Origin: Novosphingobium sp. Leaf2 | GTDB lineage: Bacteria; Pseudomonadota; Alphaproteobacteria; Sphingomonadales; Sphingomonadaceae | Assembly (NCBI RefSeq): GCF_001421325.1 | Contig: NZ_LMJY01000012.1 | Location: 496,001-560,000, forward strand | Direction: 5' to 3' | Length of the DNA stretch: 64,000 bases | In this document: one piece after another, positions 27,896 through 36,500 of the stretch | How positions within the stretch are numbered: position 1 is the stretch's first letter | How the letters are laid out: every line of letters begins with the position of its first letter | Made by a program: the position numbers and the translations under genes | The notes under the pieces: model-generated | Seen by the model: the letters and a program-made list of their open reading frames with translations, nothing else | Told to the model about the DNA's origin: nothing | The model's database searches: none

Positions 27896-28145
27896 ATTTA
27901 CCACACCACTTTTTGCCTTCAGCCTTTCGCAAACCGACGCGGATGCGGGCTTTGTGCGTAAATCCGTAACATTGGGACGATAGCGTTGGCGCAGGTGCTG
28001 CAGGCCAAACACGCGCCGTCGTGGCCGCATGGCGATTCGCAGGGCGCTTTCCGCTTGGTATCGGCGCACGGCGTTGATACCGATGCGTTCGCCAAACGCG
28101 GCAACTCCGGTCGCGCGCAGCCCCAGCAGCGGACAGGAATACAGC

Positions 28146-28646
28146 TTGAGCACCGACCCCTCCCTTGCCCGCCTCAGCATGAGCCTTCCCGCAGAACTGT
28201 TCCGGCAACTGGACGCGATGGTGGAAGAACGGGGCCTGCCTTCGCGATCGCAGCTCATCGCCGAACTGATCCGCCATGCGCTGGCAGAGCATGAAGCGCA
28301 CACTCGCCCGGAAGAGATGCTCGCCGGCACGATCACCCTGGTCTATCGCGGCGATCGCGGGCGGGTGCGGCAGCAACTGGCGCAGAGCCAGGCGGAATAC
28401 CTCAAGGAAGTGATCTCCTCGCAGCATGTCTTTCTGGAAGATGACCAGTCGCTCGAAGTGCTGCTGGTGCAAGGCCCGGCGATGCGGCTCAAAGGCCTGT
28501 GCGATGCGCTGCGCGCCATTCGCGGCGTCCACCAACTTCAGCTGGTGACGACGACGGCGCTGCTGCCACAGCTGCATGAGCCGGATGGTGCCGACGATCT
28601 GCCTTCGCCCGGCGCGAAACACTCCAAGCGCGAGGTTGCGGCCTGA
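28146..28646 (+). CDS. NikR-family ribbon-helix-helix regulator lacking most nickel ligands (paralogue 1)
   Basis: 166 residues from TTG 28146, with AGGAA (28135-28139) well placed and the same N-terminal pattern as its paralogue. Residues 7-50 are the ribbon-helix-helix DNA-binding part (LARLSMSLPAELFRQLDAM, SRSQLIAELIRHAL). Residues 58-145 match the NikR C-terminal ligand domain without gaps. The E. coli nickel ligands His76, His87, His89 and Cys95 correspond to Ala83, His94, Phe96 and Ser102, so only one is kept (alignment from memory of NikR). It lies 194 bases upstream of the guanidine-type operon. I infer a repressor sensing something other than nickel. Confidence 0.82.
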   Translation: MSTDPSLARLSMSLPAELFRQLDAMVEERGLPSRSQLIAELIRHALAEHEAHTRPEEMLAGTITLVYRGDRGRVRQQLAQSQAEYLKEVISSQHVFLEDDQSLEVLLVQGPAMRLKGLCDALRAIRGVHQLQLVTTTALLPQLHEPDGADDLPSPGAKHSKREVAA

Positions 28647-28750
28647 CCGGCCGACCGATGCGTTGACTCGCAGCGCCTGCCGGTTGGTTCTCGCCGAGCC
28701 CACCGCTCATCAAACACCGCGCCGCATCCACACATATTCCCGCTCCGCCA

Positions 28751-28782
28751 AAGTATTACAGAATTATCTGCTCGTAATATTT
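28751..28782. promoter_or_regulatory. NikR-spaced operator before the guanidine operon
   Basis: AA-G-TATTAC (28751-28759), 14 bases, then GTAATA-T-TT (28774-28782): 8 of 9 arm positions are complementary. Written as NikR half-sites it is GTATTA-N16-TAATAT (28753-28780), the same 6-16-6 geometry as the E. coli NikR operator GTATGA-N16-TCATAC. It lies 58 bases upstream of the binding protein start and overlaps the only AT-rich, promoter-like stretch of the region. It is the probable target of one or both NikR-like proteins. Confidence 0.6.
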
Positions 28783-28840
28783 TTGTGATGGACAAAAGTG
28801 CGAATCGCAGCGATGCTGCAGTGCGAAAGGGGACCGAGTG

Positions 28841-29923
28841 ATGAGCGTATCGATCCGTAGTGCAGCCAAGGTCGCAATGATGACCGGAGCGCTCTTTACC
28901 GCCGCCTGTTCACAAACATCAGGCGATGCGCAAAAGCCCCGCCAGGAATTCAGCATCGGCTGGTCGATCTATGCCGGTTGGATGCCGTGGCCTTACGCAC
29001 AACAGGCCGGCATCGTGAAGAAGTGGGCTGACAAGTACGGCATCAAGATCAATGTCGTCCAAGTAAACGACTATGTTGAATCGGTGAACCAGTACACTGC
29101 CGGCAAGCTGGACGGCGTTACTGTGGCGAATATGGACGCGCTGACGATACCGGCCGCAGGCGGCAAGGATACCAGCGCGATCATCGTGGGCGACTATTCC
29201 AACGGCAACGACGGGATTATGCTCAAAGGGGCGTCGGATCTGAAGGCCATCAAGGGCCAGACGGTCAATCTGGTGGAATTGTCCGTCTCGCACTATCTGC
29301 TGGCGCGCGGGCTGGGCACGGTCGGCCTGTCGCTTAAAGACGTGAAGACGGTCAACACCGCGGACGCCGACATCGTCGGTGCGTTCGCCAGCCCGGATGT
29401 CAAGGCAGCGGTGGCGTGGAACCCCCAGCTTTCCGTCATGAAGACGCAGGCAGGCGCGAAGGAAGTGTTCAGCTCCGCCGACATTCCCGGCGAAATCCTC
29501 GATCTGCTGGCGGTCGATACCGCAACGCTCAAGGCCAATCCCAAGCTGGGCAAGGCGCTGGCGGGCATCTGGTACGAAACCGTTGCGCTGATGAAACGCC
29601 AGGACGCGCAAGGCAAGGCCGCGCGCGCGGCGATGGCGAAGCTGGCCGGGTCCACACCCGAGGCGTTCGACAATCAGCTGACCACGACCTATCTTTACGC
29701 CGATCCCAAGGCCGCCGTTGCCGCCACGGCCAGCCCCTCGCTCATCACCACGATGACCCGGGTGCGCGATTTCAGTTTCTCCAAGGGCCTGTTCAAAGGC
29801 GCTACCTCCGCCGACGCGGTGGGCATGGCGTTTCCCGGCGGCAAGACGCTGGGCGATCCCCAGCACGTGACGCTGCGCTTCGACGACAGCTTCATGAAGT
29901 TGGCTGCGCAAGGCAAGCTCTAA
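28841..29923 (+). CDS. Lipoprotein substrate-binding protein of the urea-carboxylase-associated ABC importer
   Basis: 360 residues from ATG 28841 (AAGGGGA seven bases upstream; the GTG just before it is less well spaced). A lipobox ALFTAAC gives a lipid-anchored periplasmic protein. The mature region (FSIGWSIYAGWMPWPYAQQ) resembles NMT1/TauA-type binding proteins and the subgroup found only next to urea/guanidine carboxylases. It opens the operon and is followed 37 bases later by the permease. The likely ligand is guanidine or a guanidino compound, inferred from the pathway genes. Confidence 0.88.
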   Translation: MSVSIRSAAKVAMMTGALFTAACSQTSGDAQKPRQEFSIGWSIYAGWMPWPYAQQAGIVKKWADKYGIKINVVQVNDYVESVNQYTAGKLDGVTVANMDALTIPAAGGKDTSAIIVGDYSNGNDGIMLKGASDLKAIKGQTVNLVELSVSHYLLARGLGTVGLSLKDVKTVNTADADIVGAFASPDVKAAVAWNPQLSVMKTQAGAKEVFSSADIPGEILDLLAVDTATLKANPKLGKALAGIWYETVALMKRQDAQGKAARAAMAKLAGSTPEAFDNQLTTTYLYADPKAAVAATASPSLITTMTRVRDFSFSKGLFKGATSADAVGMAFPGGKTLGDPQHVTLRFDDSFMKLAAQGKL

Positions 29924-29960
29924 GCCCGCTCCCTCACCTTCTACCTGAGGACATGACGAT

Positions 29961-30776
29961 ATGCGTTGGGTGAACCGCCACGTGCGGGGCAGCGACCGGA
30001 TTTTGCTTGGCGCGCTGCCGATCGCAGTGCTGGCGATCATCTATCTGGTGGTCGCGGCGGATCGTCATGCCGCGAACCCGGCGGACAAGATCCTGCCGCT
30101 GCCCGGCACCATGGCGCACAGCATGGCCGCGCTGATATTCCAGCCGGATGTGATGTCGGGCCAGCTGGTGTTCTGGGCCGATACGCTGGCCAGCCTTGAG
30201 CGCCTGGGCGCCGGGCTTGGCATAGCCACGCTGATGGCGCTGGTGGTGGGGCTGGCGCTGGGCGTGCTGCCGCCCATCCGCGCCACCTTTTCGCCGCTCG
30301 TCACCGGCATCGCCGTCATTCCGCCCATCGCGCTGCTGCCGATCCTGTTCATCGCGCTGGGCCTTGGCCAAACCTCCAAGATCGCGCTCATCGTCATCGG
30401 CATCGCGCCGGTGATGATCCGCGACATTTCCGCGCACGTGGGCGCCTTGCCGCGCGAGCAGATCATCAAGGCGCAAACGCTGGGCGCCAGCAGCTGGCAG
30501 GTGATGATCCGCGTGGCGTTGCCGCAAGCCATGCCCCGGCTGCTGCACGCCATGCGCCTTTCGCTGGGGCCGGCCTGGGTGTTCCTGATATCTGCGGAGG
30601 CGATCGCGTCGGACGTGGGGCTGGGCTACCGAATCTTCCTGGTTCGCCGCTACCTGTCGATGGACGTGATCCTGCCGTACGTGGCGTGGATCGCCCTGCT
30701 GGCGATCGCGATGGATACGCTCCTCGTATTCCTCAGCCGGCGGCTGTTCCCCTGGGCCCACGGAGAAAGCCATTGA
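29961..30776 (+). CDS. ABC transporter permease of the guanidine operon
   Basis: 271 residues with about six membrane helices and one BPD_transp_1 domain. The EAA-type loop reads REQIIKAQTLGASSWQ. Length and fold match SsuC/TauC-like permeases. Its stop overlaps the TTG start of the ATPase gene (TTGA). With the lipoprotein and ATPase it forms a complete importer for the pathway substrate. Confidence 0.9.
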   Translation: MRWVNRHVRGSDRILLGALPIAVLAIIYLVVAADRHAANPADKILPLPGTMAHSMAALIFQPDVMSGQLVFWADTLASLERLGAGLGIATLMALVVGLALGVLPPIRATFSPLVTGIAVIPPIALLPILFIALGLGQTSKIALIVIGIAPVMIRDISAHVGALPREQIIKAQTLGASSWQVMIRVALPQAMPRLLHAMRLSLGPAWVFLISAEAIASDVGLGYRIFLVRRYLSMDVILPYVAWIALLAIAMDTLLVFLSRRLFPWAHGESH

Positions 30777-31561
30777 GCGCGATCCTGAGCCTGCGCGACG
30801 TATGGGTCGAATACGGCGACCGCATCGTCATCGAGAAGCTGAACTTGGAGATCGCGGATCGCGCGTTCGTGTCGGTAATCGGGCCATCGGGCGCTGGCAA
30901 AAGCACGTTCCTGCGCCTGATCCTGGGTCAGGAAGCGCCCACGCGTGGCAGCATCCGTCTGGATGACGTGCCGCTCAAGCCGGAATGCGGGCCGGACCGC
31001 GGCGTCGTGTTTCAGCGTTATTCGGTGTTTCCGCACTTGTCGGCGCTGCGCAACACGATGCTGGGGATCGAATGTGCGCAAGCGCCGTTCTCGGCCCGCC
31101 TGTTCGGCGCCGCCCGTCGCGCAGCACGGGACGAAGCGGCGGCGATGCTCCACTCGGTCGGCCTGGCGGACAGCATGCACTTGTATCCGGCGCAAATGTC
31201 CGGCGGCATGCAGCAGCGCCTGGCGATCGCGCAGGCGCTGGTGAAGCGCCCGCGCATCCTGCTGCTGGACGAGCCGTTCGGCGCGCTCGATCCCGGCATC
31301 CGCGCCGACATGCACACGCTGATCAAAAGCCTCTGGCGCGATTATGCTCTGACCATCATCATGGTGACGCACGATATCCGCGAAGCGTTTACGCTGGGAA
31401 CCCGCGTGCTCGCGCTGGACAAGCGCCGGCACGACCCGCACGCGCCGCACCGCTTCGGGGCCACTGCCGTATACGACCTGCCCTTGCGCAACCGGATTGA
31501 CGTGGCGGCAGACGACATCACGGCCAGTGACATTGCCACTATTCTGGAGGCACGGGCGTGA
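30773..31561 (+). CDS. ABC transporter ATP-binding protein of the guanidine operon
   Basis: 262 residues from TTG 30773, which overlaps the permease stop and has GGAG seven bases upstream. Walker A is GPSGAGKST, the signature MSGGMQQRLAIAQAL and Walker B ILLLDEPFGALD, with the switch His in IMVTHD. It is followed by a GTGA overlap with the second NikR-like gene, so the regulator is translated directly from the transporter transcript. Confidence 0.92.
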   Translation: MSAILSLRDVWVEYGDRIVIEKLNLEIADRAFVSVIGPSGAGKSTFLRLILGQEAPTRGSIRLDDVPLKPECGPDRGVVFQRYSVFPHLSALRNTMLGIECAQAPFSARLFGAARRAARDEAAAMLHSVGLADSMHLYPAQMSGGMQQRLAIAQALVKRPRILLLDEPFGALDPGIRADMHTLIKSLWRDYALTIIMVTHDIREAFTLGTRVLALDKRRHDPHAPHRFGATAVYDLPLRNRIDVAADDITASDIATILEARA

Positions 31562-32037
31562 GCGCGGAATCCTCAACCCTTGCGCGGCTCAGCATGAGCC
31601 TGCCGGCGGACCTGTTCCGCCAGCTTGACCTGATGGTCAGCGAACGCGGCCTGCCCTCACGCTCGCAGTTGATCGCCGAACTGATCCGCCATGCGCTGGT
31701 GGAACACGAATCCCTGTTCCGGCCTGACGAGACGCTCGCGGGTACCATCACGGTTGTCTACCGCAGCGAGCGCGGCCGCGTGCGCCATCTGCTTTCGCAG
31801 ACCCAGGCGGAATTTCTGAAAGAGGTCATCTCCTCGCAGCATGTGGTGCTGGAGGACGACCAGTCGCTCGAAGTCCTGCTCGTCCAGGGCCCCGCCGCCA
31901 AGCTGAAGGCCCTGTGCGACGCAATCCGGCGCGTGCGCGGCGTCCAGCAGCTTGAACTGGTGACGACTACCTCACTGCTGCCTCCGCTTTACGAACCGGA
32001 ACCCGGCACCACCCAATCCACCGGAGTGAACGTATGA
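31558..32037 (+). CDS. NikR-family ribbon-helix-helix regulator lacking most nickel ligands (paralogue 2, intra-operon)
   Basis: 159 residues from GTG 31558 (GGAGG seven bases upstream), overlapping the ATPase stop as GTGA and the next gene as ATGA. It is closely similar to the regulator at 28146: the DNA-binding helices are nearly identical (SRSQLIAELIRHAL). The nickel-ligand positions of NikR read Ala84, His95, Val97 and Ser103. Both copies keep the conserved block EVISSQH and EDDQSLEVLLVQGP, suggesting a retained but different ligand site. Its position between transport and catabolic genes implies feedback control. Hetero-tetramers of the two paralogues are conceivable. Confidence 0.83.
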   Translation: MSAESSTLARLSMSLPADLFRQLDLMVSERGLPSRSQLIAELIRHALVEHESLFRPDETLAGTITVVYRSERGRVRHLLSQTQAEFLKEVISSQHVVLEDDQSLEVLLVQGPAAKLKALCDAIRRVRGVQQLELVTTTSLLPPLYEPEPGTTQSTGVNV

Positions 32038-32858
32038 CCGAAACCCTGGCCAATCCCCTGGCCGCGCGTGACCATGCGCGCGCGATGGCCGGCACCGTGG
32101 CCGAAAGCATGCCGGTGCTGCCACCCAAAGCCGACGATCTGCCGCCCGACGTCAAGGCTGCGGACCATGTGTGGGAGGAAACCATCGCTGCGGGCGGTTA
32201 CGCTGCCCGGCGCCTGTCGCGCGGCACGCGGCTGCGGCTGATAGATCTCAAGGGCGATGCCTGCGCCTCCATGCTGGTGTTCAACGCCGACATGCCCAGC
32301 GAACGCCTAAACGTCGCAGACACGGTGAAAGTGCAGTGGAACGCGTATCTTGGCGCGGGCAAGCTGCTGCTGTCCGACATGGGCCGGGTGCTGATGAGCA
32401 TCCTTGAGGATGACGCGCAGACGCACGACGCCTTCAGCGGCACGTCGAACGCGGCCACCAATGCCGCGAAGTACGGCAACGGCAGCAACAGCGGCCCCTT
32501 CCCCAGCGGGCGCGACCGGTTCCTGCTGGGCGCAGCCAAACACGGGCTTGGCCGGCGCGACGTGCATCCGTGCATTACCTTCTTCAAGGGCGCACGCATC
32601 GAGGCGGACGGCACGATCACGCCGCAGGTCGGCCCGTTCGCCCCGGGTCGCAGCATCGTGCTGCGCGCCGAGATGGACGTCATCGTGGTGATCGCCAATT
32701 GCCCGCATGTCCTCGACCCGCGTGACGACTGGACGGTGACCCCGCTGCGCGCCTCGGCATGGCGCGGCCCCGTCACGCCGCCCGACGACCCGGTACGCAA
32801 CGCCACGCCGGAAGGGCTGCGCGCCTTCCAGAACGCCGAAGATTACTTCCGCCGCTGA
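32034..32858 (+). CDS. DUF1989 protein, urea carboxylase-associated protein 1 (carboxyguanidine deiminase subunit)
   Basis: 274 residues; ATG overlaps the regulator stop. DUF1989 family: segments LIDLKGDACASMLVFNAD, LNVADTVKVQWNAYLG and VIANCPHVLDPRDDW. Proteins of this pair, long called UAAP1 and UAAP2, have been shown in other bacteria to form carboxyguanidine deiminase (CgdAB), converting carboxyguanidine to allophanate and ammonia. This subunit lacks the Cys/His cluster of its partner (where the partner has CSC, this one has GTSN), so it may be the non-metal-binding half. A 17-base gap separates it from the partner. Confidence 0.87.
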   Translation: MTETLANPLAARDHARAMAGTVAESMPVLPPKADDLPPDVKAADHVWEETIAAGGYAARRLSRGTRLRLIDLKGDACASMLVFNADMPSERLNVADTVKVQWNAYLGAGKLLLSDMGRVLMSILEDDAQTHDAFSGTSNAATNAAKYGNGSNSGPFPSGRDRFLLGAAKHGLGRRDVHPCITFFKGARIEADGTITPQVGPFAPGRSIVLRAEMDVIVVIANCPHVLDPRDDWTVTPLRASAWRGPVTPPDDPVRNATPEGLRAFQNAEDYFRR

Positions 32859-32875
32859 CAAGGACAGGCTTTGCC

Positions 32876-33511
32876 ATGACTGCCGACCTCCACCTTTCCG
32901 GCCTTGCAGGCGCCGTTATTCACGACGAGATCGTGCCCGCCCGCGCGCCGTGGCTGCATCATATCGCTGCTGGCCAAACCCTGCGCATCGTCGATCTCGA
33001 AGGCAACCAGGCCGTCGATTTCCTGCTGTACGCCGCCGCGGACGATGCCGAACGCTACAGCGCGCAGGATACCGTCGCCGCGCAGGGTAACCTGTTCCTG
33101 CGCCAGGGCACCGTGCTGCGCTCCAACGAGGGCCGCCCGATGATGACCATCGCGGCCACCTCGGTCGAATATCACGACACCATCGGCGGCGCGTGTTCGT
33201 GCGAATCCAACACTTTGCGCTACGGACATCACACCAAGGCCGAGCACGCCTGCGTGGAGAATTTCCTGGAAGCCAACCTGCTGGAAGGCCGGGGCAAGCG
33301 CGATATCGTCTCGAACATCAATTTCTTCATGAACGTGCCGGTGGAAGCGGATGGCGTGCTGGGGATCGTCGATGGCATTTCCGCGCCCGGCCTGTCGGTC
33401 GATCTGCACGCGGAAATGGACGTGATCGTGGTCGTGTCCAACTGCCCGCAGATCAACAACCCGTGCAACGGCTTCAACCCCACGCCCGTGCGCATGATCG
33501 TTTCCGCATGA
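32876..33511 (+). CDS. DUF1989 protein, urea carboxylase-associated protein 2 (carboxyguanidine deiminase subunit)
   Basis: 211 residues from ATG 32876, with AGGACAGG upstream. Paralogous to the preceding protein (IVDLEGNQAVDFLLY and AQDTVAAQGN correspond to segments there). It carries a cluster of potential metal ligands or nucleophiles: Cys107 and Cys109 (GGACSCES), His118, His119, His124, Cys126, Cys190 and Cys197. With the partner it should deiminate carboxyguanidine to allophanate. Its stop overlaps the carboxylase start as ATGA. Which subunit corresponds to CgdA or CgdB I cannot say. Confidence 0.88.
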   Translation: MTADLHLSGLAGAVIHDEIVPARAPWLHHIAAGQTLRIVDLEGNQAVDFLLYAAADDAERYSAQDTVAAQGNLFLRQGTVLRSNEGRPMMTIAATSVEYHDTIGGACSCESNTLRYGHHTKAEHACVENFLEANLLEGRGKRDIVSNINFFMNVPVEADGVLGIVDGISAPGLSVDLHAEMDVIVVVSNCPQINNPCNGFNPTPVRMIVSA

Positions 33512-36500
33512 GCTTCGACACCGTCCTGATCGCGAACCGGGGCGCGATCGCCACCCGGATCATCCGCACGCTGCGGCGCATGGGCCTGCGCTCCGTCGCC
33601 GTCTATTCCGAAGCGGACGAAGGGTCCAACCACGTCTCCGAAGCGGACGAGGCGATCTGCATCGGCGGCGCGCGCGCTTCCGAAAGCTATCTCAACATTC
33701 CCGCGATCCTGGCCGCAGCCCGCGCCAGCGGTGCCGGCGCGATCCATCCGGGCTATGGGTTCCTGGCCGAAAACGTGGAGTTCGCGCAGGCGTGCGAGCA
33801 GGCCGGTATCGTCTTCATCGGCCCGACCGTGCCCAACATCCGCACCTTCGGATTGAAGCACAGCGCCCGTGCGCTCGCCGCCGCCCATAAGGTGCCGCTG
33901 GCGCCGGGCACCGACCTACTGACGGACGAGAACCAGGCGGTCTTCGCCGCGTGGGAGATCGGTTACCCGGTGATGCTCAAGGCCACTGCCGGCGGCGGCG
34001 GGATCGGCATGCGCGTGTGCGAGGACGAGGCATCGCTTCGCGAAAGCTTCGAAGCCGTCGTGCGTCAAGGCCTGAGCAACTTCGGCGACGCCGGCGTCTT
34101 CCTGGAAAGCTACATCCGGCGCGCGCGGCACATCGAAGTGCAGCTGTTTGGGGACGGCAAGGGCCGCGTGATCGCGCTGGGTGAGCGTGATTGCTCGCTG
34201 CAGCGCCGCAACCAGAAGGTGGTGGAAGAAGCGCCCGCACCGCTGCTGCCGCAGCCTGTGCGCGAAGCCCTGTTCGATGCCGCCGTGCGCCTGGGGCAAG
34301 CTGCGCAGTATCGCTCGGCCGGCACGGTCGAGTTCCTGTACGACGCTGACCGCGAGCAGTTCTTCTTCCTCGAAATGAACACCCGGCTGCAGGTGGAGCA
34401 CGGCGTGACCGAAGCGGTCATGGGGATCGACCTCGTCGAATGGATGGTGCGCGGGGCCGCCGAAGACTTCACGTTCCTCGATGGGCCGGCACCGACGCCG
34501 CAAGGCCATGCGGTGCAGATGCGCTTGTACGCCGAAGACCCCTCGCTGGATTACCGGCCTACTTCGGGCACGCTGACGGCGCTGGAATTTCCGTCGGATA
34601 TCCGGGTAGAAACCTGGTGTTCGTCCGGCAGTACGGTGAGCGCGTGGTACGATCCCATGCTCGCCAAGCTGATCGTGCACGCCCCTACCCGCGCCGAGGC
34701 GGTGACGGCCGCGCAGCGTGCGATCGACGCCAGCCGCGCGGACGGTATCGAAACCAACTTGCGGTGGCTGCGCGATGTCGTGCGTGCGCCCGCCTTCACC
34801 AGCGGCGAGGTTTCCACCCGCGTGCTCGATACCATCGCGTATCAGCCCCGCTCCATCCGCGTCATCAGCGGCGGCACCGCTACTACGGTGCAGGACTGGC
34901 CCGGTCGGCAAAAGCTGTGGGCGGTGGGTGTTCCGCCGTCGGGCCCGATGGACGACCAGTCGTTCCGCCTCGGCAATCGCCTGCTCGGAAACCCCGAAGG
35001 CACGCCCGGCCTGGAAGCGACCGTCACCGGCCCGTCCCTGGCGTTCGTCGCCCCGGCGCGCATCTGCCTGACGGGGGCGGACTTTGGCGCGACGCTGGAC
35101 GGCGTGCGGGTCGACCCGGGTGTCCCCATCGACGTTGCGGCGGGCCAGACGCTGGCGATGGGCCGGGCCTCCAGCGGGGGCCTGCGCGGTTATATCCTGT
35201 TTGCCGGCGGGCTGGACATCGCGCCGTATCTGGGCAGTTGCAGCACGTTCGAGCTGGGACAGTTCGGTGGCCATGCCGCCCGCCGCTTGCTGGCCGGTGA
35301 CACGCTGCACCTGGGCGATGGCGATACCGGGGCCGCGCTGCCACAGGTGGCCCTGCCGGCCATCAACAACGAGTGGACGTTGCGCGTGCTGTACGGTCCG
35401 CACGGTGCGCCGGACTTTTTCCGGGACGAGGACGTCAGTACGTTCCTGGCGGCGGCGTGGCGGGTCCACTACAACAGCAACCGCACGGGGGTGCGGCTGA
35501 TCGGCCCCAAGCCGCGCTGGGCGCGCACCGATGGCGGCGAGGCGGGGCTGCACCCGTCCAATATCCACGACAATCCTTACGCCATCGGCGCGGTCGATTT
35601 CACCGGCGACATGCCGATCATCCTGGGGCCGGACGGGCCGTCGTTGGGCGGGTTCGTGTGCCCGTTCGTGGTGATCGCGGCCGATCGCTGGAAGATCGGG
35701 CAACTGGCACCGGGAGACAAGCTGCGCTTCGCACCCGTGACGATCGAGGACGCAGGCCAGGCCGATGCCGCCCAGCGCGCGCTGATCAGCGACGGCTTAA
35801 GCCCCGCTCAAGGCCCGGTTAGCGCGATCGAGACACTGTCTCCCATCCTGGCGGAAATCCCGGAAGGGCCGGGCCGTCCGCGCACCGTCTACCGCCAGCA
35901 GGGCGACCGCAACATCCTGGTCGAATACGGCCCGATCGTGCTGGACATCGAACTGCGCATCCGCGTGCACGCGCTGATGACCGAGCTTGAGCGGCTGGCC
36001 CTGCCCGGCATCATCGACATCGTGCCCGGCATCCGCTCGCTCCAGCTACATTTCGATGGCGAGACGATGCGCCCCGCCGCCGCGCTGGCCGCGCTGATCG
36101 ACGCGGAGGAGCGGCTGGGCGATCTGGAGGATTTCACCATCCCCTCACGCGTGGTGCACCTGCCGCTCAGCTGGCGTGACCCGGCGACTATCGAGACGAT
36201 CGCGAAGTACATGGCCACGGTGCGCGCCGATGCGCCGTGGTGTCCGGACAACATCGAGTTCATCCGCCGCATCAACGGGCTTGCCGATGCCGACGCGGTG
36301 GAAAACCTGATCTTCGATGCCAATTACCTCGTTATGGGCCTGGGCGACGTATACCTGGGCGCGCCCGTGGCAACGCCGGTGGACCCGCGTCATCGCTTGG
36401 TCACCACCAAGTACAACCCCGCCCGCACCTGGACCCCGCCCAACGTGGTGGGCATCGGCGGGGCCTATATGTGCATCTACGGCATGGAAGGTCCGGGCGG

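Larger units (their letters stand above)
27773..28145. other. 373-base divergent intergenic region
   Basis: Separates the hydroxylase gene from the first NikR-like gene. The part around 27850-27900 is AT-rich against a GC-rich background and holds two overlapping dyads (annotated separately). The rest (27900-28130) is GC-rich. Open frames across it look like chance products of codon bias. I see no RNA gene, and nothing resembling a guanidine-I, -II or -III riboswitch. Confidence 0.5.

Noticed and set aside
28029-28145. An N-terminal extension of the first NikR-like protein
   Set aside because: The added 39 residues are unlike the paralogue, while TTG 28146 has a good ribosome binding site and gives the same N-terminal pattern.
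28647-28840. A guanidine-sensing riboswitch upstream of the operon
   Set aside because: I looked for the conserved purine-rich core of guanidine-I and the paired ACGR-loop hairpins of guanidine-II and saw neither. A covariance model search would be decisive.
33916-35703. A 595-codon minus-strand open frame opposite the carboxylase
   Set aside because: Antisense shadow of a strongly conserved biotin carboxylase; composition is low-complexity basic.
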